Assembly (NCBI GenBank): GCA_948468465.1
Contig: CAOKJJ010000061.1
Location: 1 to 26,478, forward strand
Length of the DNA: 26,478 nucleotides
Source: an uncultured Eubacterium sp.
GTDB lineage: Bacteria; Bacillota_A; Clostridia; Lachnospirales; Lachnospiraceae
Direction: 5' to 3'
The notes under the pieces were generated by a model. The model did no database searches, was not told the origin of the DNA, and saw only the letters and a list, made by a program, of their open reading frames with translations. The position numbers and the translations under genes are program-made. This document shows, piece after piece, positions 23,401 to 26,478 of this stretch (within the stretch, counting starts at the first letter, position 1; each line of letters opens with the position of its first letter).

Positions 23401-26400
23401 TTTCTTTACCATTTCCTGCTGTGACAGGATACAGCCGGCCCCTCCGGTTAACGAAGTGCTGAAAAAAATCCACGGAATTAATGCTACAAACAAAAATAAA
23501 TAATAATCGTTGATATTGGATCTCATAATCGTTGAAAAAACCATGGTATACACTGCAAGCTGCAAAAGCGGGTTTAAAAATGTCCAGAAAAACCCAAGCG
23601 CAGAGCCTTTGTATCTTCCTTTCAAATCCCTTTTTACAAGCGAAAAAATCATTTCACGATATGCATATATTTCTTTTATTCTTTCCGTCATCTTTAAATT
23701 CACACCCGTTTTCTAAAAATATAGTCTTAATATTATTTTTTTAATTTTCCTTCATCAATTTTCGATATACCTCCTGCAATAATCCGGCAGATTTTTCCCA
23801 GGTATAGTTTGCCGCGCGTTTTAACCCAAGCTCTGTTAATTTTTCACTATAGGCGCTGTGCTCCAGCATGTGCAGCATCGCCTGACAGATTTCGTCTTCA
23901 CTTTCCGGATTTACCTTGATGCCTGCGTTTCCAACGACTTCCGGCAGAGAAGTTGTATTGGAAGTAATCACCGGCGTACCGCACGCCATTGCCTCTAACG
24001 GGGGCATGCCAAAGCCTTCATATAAAGACGGGAATACAAATGCCTTAGCCGCGCACATAAGTATGGGACTGTCTTTTTGACTGACATAGCCTGTGAATCG
24101 AATCTTATGCCTGTATGCAGACAGATCGGCTTTACGATAGATATCTCTGCACATCCATCCTTTGCCGCCTGCAAGCACAAGCTGCGGCACATGCTTTCTT
24201 TTTTGGCATAATCTTTCATAAGCGCCAATCAGTCGCATGAGATTTTTACGCGGCTCGATCGTTCCCAAATACAAAAAATACTCTTTTTCAATACCATATT
24301 TATCCTTTACTGTTTGTATCTGCCTGCCGCTGTAGCCGGTGTGATAAACGGAATGATCTACCGCGTTTGGAATCACACTGATACGCTCTTTTGATACCGG
24401 CAGATATCGCAGCATTTCCTTTTTTGAAAACCTGGATACAGTCAAAATATGATCCGCATACATGCATGTTTTTTTCATATTCATTTCCAGCCACAGCCTT
24501 GTTTTTCGTTTTACCGCTTGCGGACACGATTTATATGCCATATCGTGAATCCATACAACGCGCTTTCCTCTGACTCCTGGCGGAATCACAAAGTTAAAAA
24601 ACTGTGTAATATCTGATTGTTTCGGAAAGAAAAAAGCATACGGCAGTGACAGCGGCATTTGCAGCATCTTATACATGGAAGCTCCCATCCATCCGCAGCA
24701 GTCCGTCTGAAAGCCTGCCTGTTCATACATACGGATTCTGTGAGCTGCATGACTGTTAAAATACTGTAGGGTACATTCATTTTCCGGATACTTTACCAGC
24801 TCCATAAGCAGATGGTGCGCATTCCATGCAATTCCAGTCTTATTTGGTTTTAAAATCAGATCCCCGTCAAACGCAAGTTTCATCCATCCTCCCTCACATG
24901 GCTTTTCCCAACAGTTTTCGAAATGCCTTTCTGTATCTTTCCGCCATAATCTCCTGTGTATATTCCTGCTCCACTCTTTTTTGCGCATGCATCCCGTACT
25001 TATGCCGCAGCTTTTCATTGCTGGCCAATGTGTCCATAGCTTTTGCCAATTCCCTGACATTCCCTGGCTGTACCGTCTTTCCGGTCACACCGTCTATGCT
25101 GACCTGCGGCACACCGCTTTGCAGCGCTGTATTAATGACAGGCTTTCCAAAAGCCATTGCTTCTATCTGTACAATTGCAAACGCTTCTACTTTGGATACG
25201 GATGGCAGTACTAAGAAATCACATGCTTCTATTTGGCTCATTTTTTCTTCTTCAGACACCATGCCGGCAAATTCCACGTGCTTTAACCCCAGCGATTTCG
25301 CCAGATTCTTTAGGCTTGCTTCCAAAGGCCCGCTGCCGGCCAGAACAAGTCTGCAGTTTTTATTCTGCATCCTGGCAAAAGCCTTTAATAAAATGTCACA
25401 TCCCTTGTACCAAACCAATCTGCCGATAAATAAAATGGAAACTTGTCTGTTTTCTGAGGATGGCCGCATTTGCGACTGTTGTTTCACGTAATCCCGGCCT
25501 CTGCAAAAACAGGTATGATCCACGCAGAACGGAATCACACAGCACTTTTTTCGATAATTTCTAAGTAGCTTTGAATACCTTATATTTCCCTTCGCAGATA
25601 CAAATATTAAATCTGCCTTTTTCAAAGTATGCTTTACTAAAGGCCGATACAGCACAGCCAGTTTTTCATTTTTCTCAAAACCACAATGCCACCACACAAT
25701 GAACCTGCCGGAATACAACCCTAACAGCACTGCCAGATCAGCCATTGGATATGGAAAATGATAAATTACAATATCCGCATCCTTTGTCTTTTTCCGGATA
25801 TCACATAAAAACTGTAAGGAAACTGGTGTTGACGCTATCGTAAACAATTGTCTGCATCTTCGAACCGCGATTCCCTGATATACATCATCTGAGCCGCGCT
25901 TTTGATTGGAATCCTGACATACAATGATCTGCTGCTCATATTCGGAAAGTGCTTGTGCAATACTTTCCATTACCTTTGCGATTCCTCCGCCGTTATCTGG
26001 CCAATATATTTTAAATAATTGTGTAATTTTCATATCTGCTCATATACCTTTGTGATTTTTACTTTTCATAATGTTTTTCTTGATTATGAAAAGTGTTATT
26101 TACTTTTCATAATATCCGCCACCGACTTCATAATTTTGATATACATCGCATAGCTGTCATCATCTTTCTGCTCCTGCTGTCCCCACATTCCCTGCATCGT
26201 CATTTCCGAAAGCTGCGTCGAACCCCAGAGCAATGCATCAGCATCTGTTTCCAGCTCCCTGCACAGATTCGCAAATGTATCCATACTCATTTTCCGGGTC
26301 CCCCGCTCAATATGGCCCATAAAGTTCAGGCTGATGCCACACTTTTTCGCCAGTTTATCCTGTGACCAGCCTTTTGCCTTCCTAATCTGGCGAATTCTTG

Positions 26401-26478
26401 TTCCCATTTTTGCATAATCCAGTTCCTGCATGCTGCGACCTCTTTTTCGTGCATAACATTTTGTTATAAATTGTTATG

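Overview
The window looks like part of a low-to-mid-GC Gram-positive chromosome, most likely a gut-type clostridium (Lachnospiraceae-like). The reasons are near-universal GGAGG ribosome sites, very tight gene packing, and the mix of Firmicutes-type glycan genes. No rRNA, tRNA, CRISPR array or intact insertion sequence was found.

Layout. Positions 1-453 (+) hold the end of a heptad-repeat coiled-coil protein, followed by a terminator. Positions 691-1080 (+) hold the wreck of a small DUF4258 / YgiT-type zinc-finger pair (putative toxin-antitoxin): the first gene has lost its 5' part and the second carries a one-base frameshift. From 26431 down to 1430 every gene is on the minus strand with short gaps or overlaps, so this is probably one operon of about 25 kb. 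In transcription order it encodes: an XRE regulator (26.4 kb); two GT4 glycosyltransferases; the Wzm/Wzt-type ABC exporter with a Wzt C-terminal glycan-binding domain; a small helical protein; a three-domain glycosyltransferase and its GT4 paralogue; a large membrane protein; a WecE-type aminotransferase, a GNAT acetyltransferase and a polyprenyl-phosphate GT2; two more polytopic GT-C-like proteins; a nucleotide-sugar module of six genes (9284 to 2399); and a second polyprenyl-phosphate GT2.

How it may work. The GT4 enzymes would build a polysaccharide on a lipid carrier in the cytoplasm, and the ABC transporter would export it. The two GT2 enzymes would make polyprenyl-phosphate-linked sugars that the three polytopic proteins add outside the membrane. 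One such sugar is probably an acylated 4-amino-4,6-dideoxyhexose (WecE plus GNAT).

The most interesting part is the six-gene module: glucose-1-phosphate cytidylyltransferase (RfbF), CDP-4-keto-6-deoxyglucose 3-dehydrase (RfbH), acylating acetaldehyde dehydrogenase, 4-hydroxy-2-oxovalerate aldolase, an acetolactate-synthase-like thiamine diphosphate enzyme, and an SDR reductase. RfbF, RfbH, the ThDP enzyme and the SDR match the logic of yersiniose biosynthesis, where a ThDP enzyme adds a two-carbon unit from pyruvate to C-4 of a CDP-3,6-dideoxy-4-ketohexose. The aldolase and dehydrogenase, normally a catabolic pair, could here run in reverse to make 4-hydroxy-2-oxovalerate as a custom donor, giving a four-carbon branch and a ten-carbon branched sugar. 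This is inference, but it explains every gene in the module. The module is also clearly GC-richer than its flanks, suggesting it moved as a unit. CDP-glucose 4,6-dehydratase, the RfbH reductase partner, dTDP-glucose enzymes, an initiating phosphoglycosyltransferase and a flippase for the polyprenyl-linked sugars are all absent from the window.
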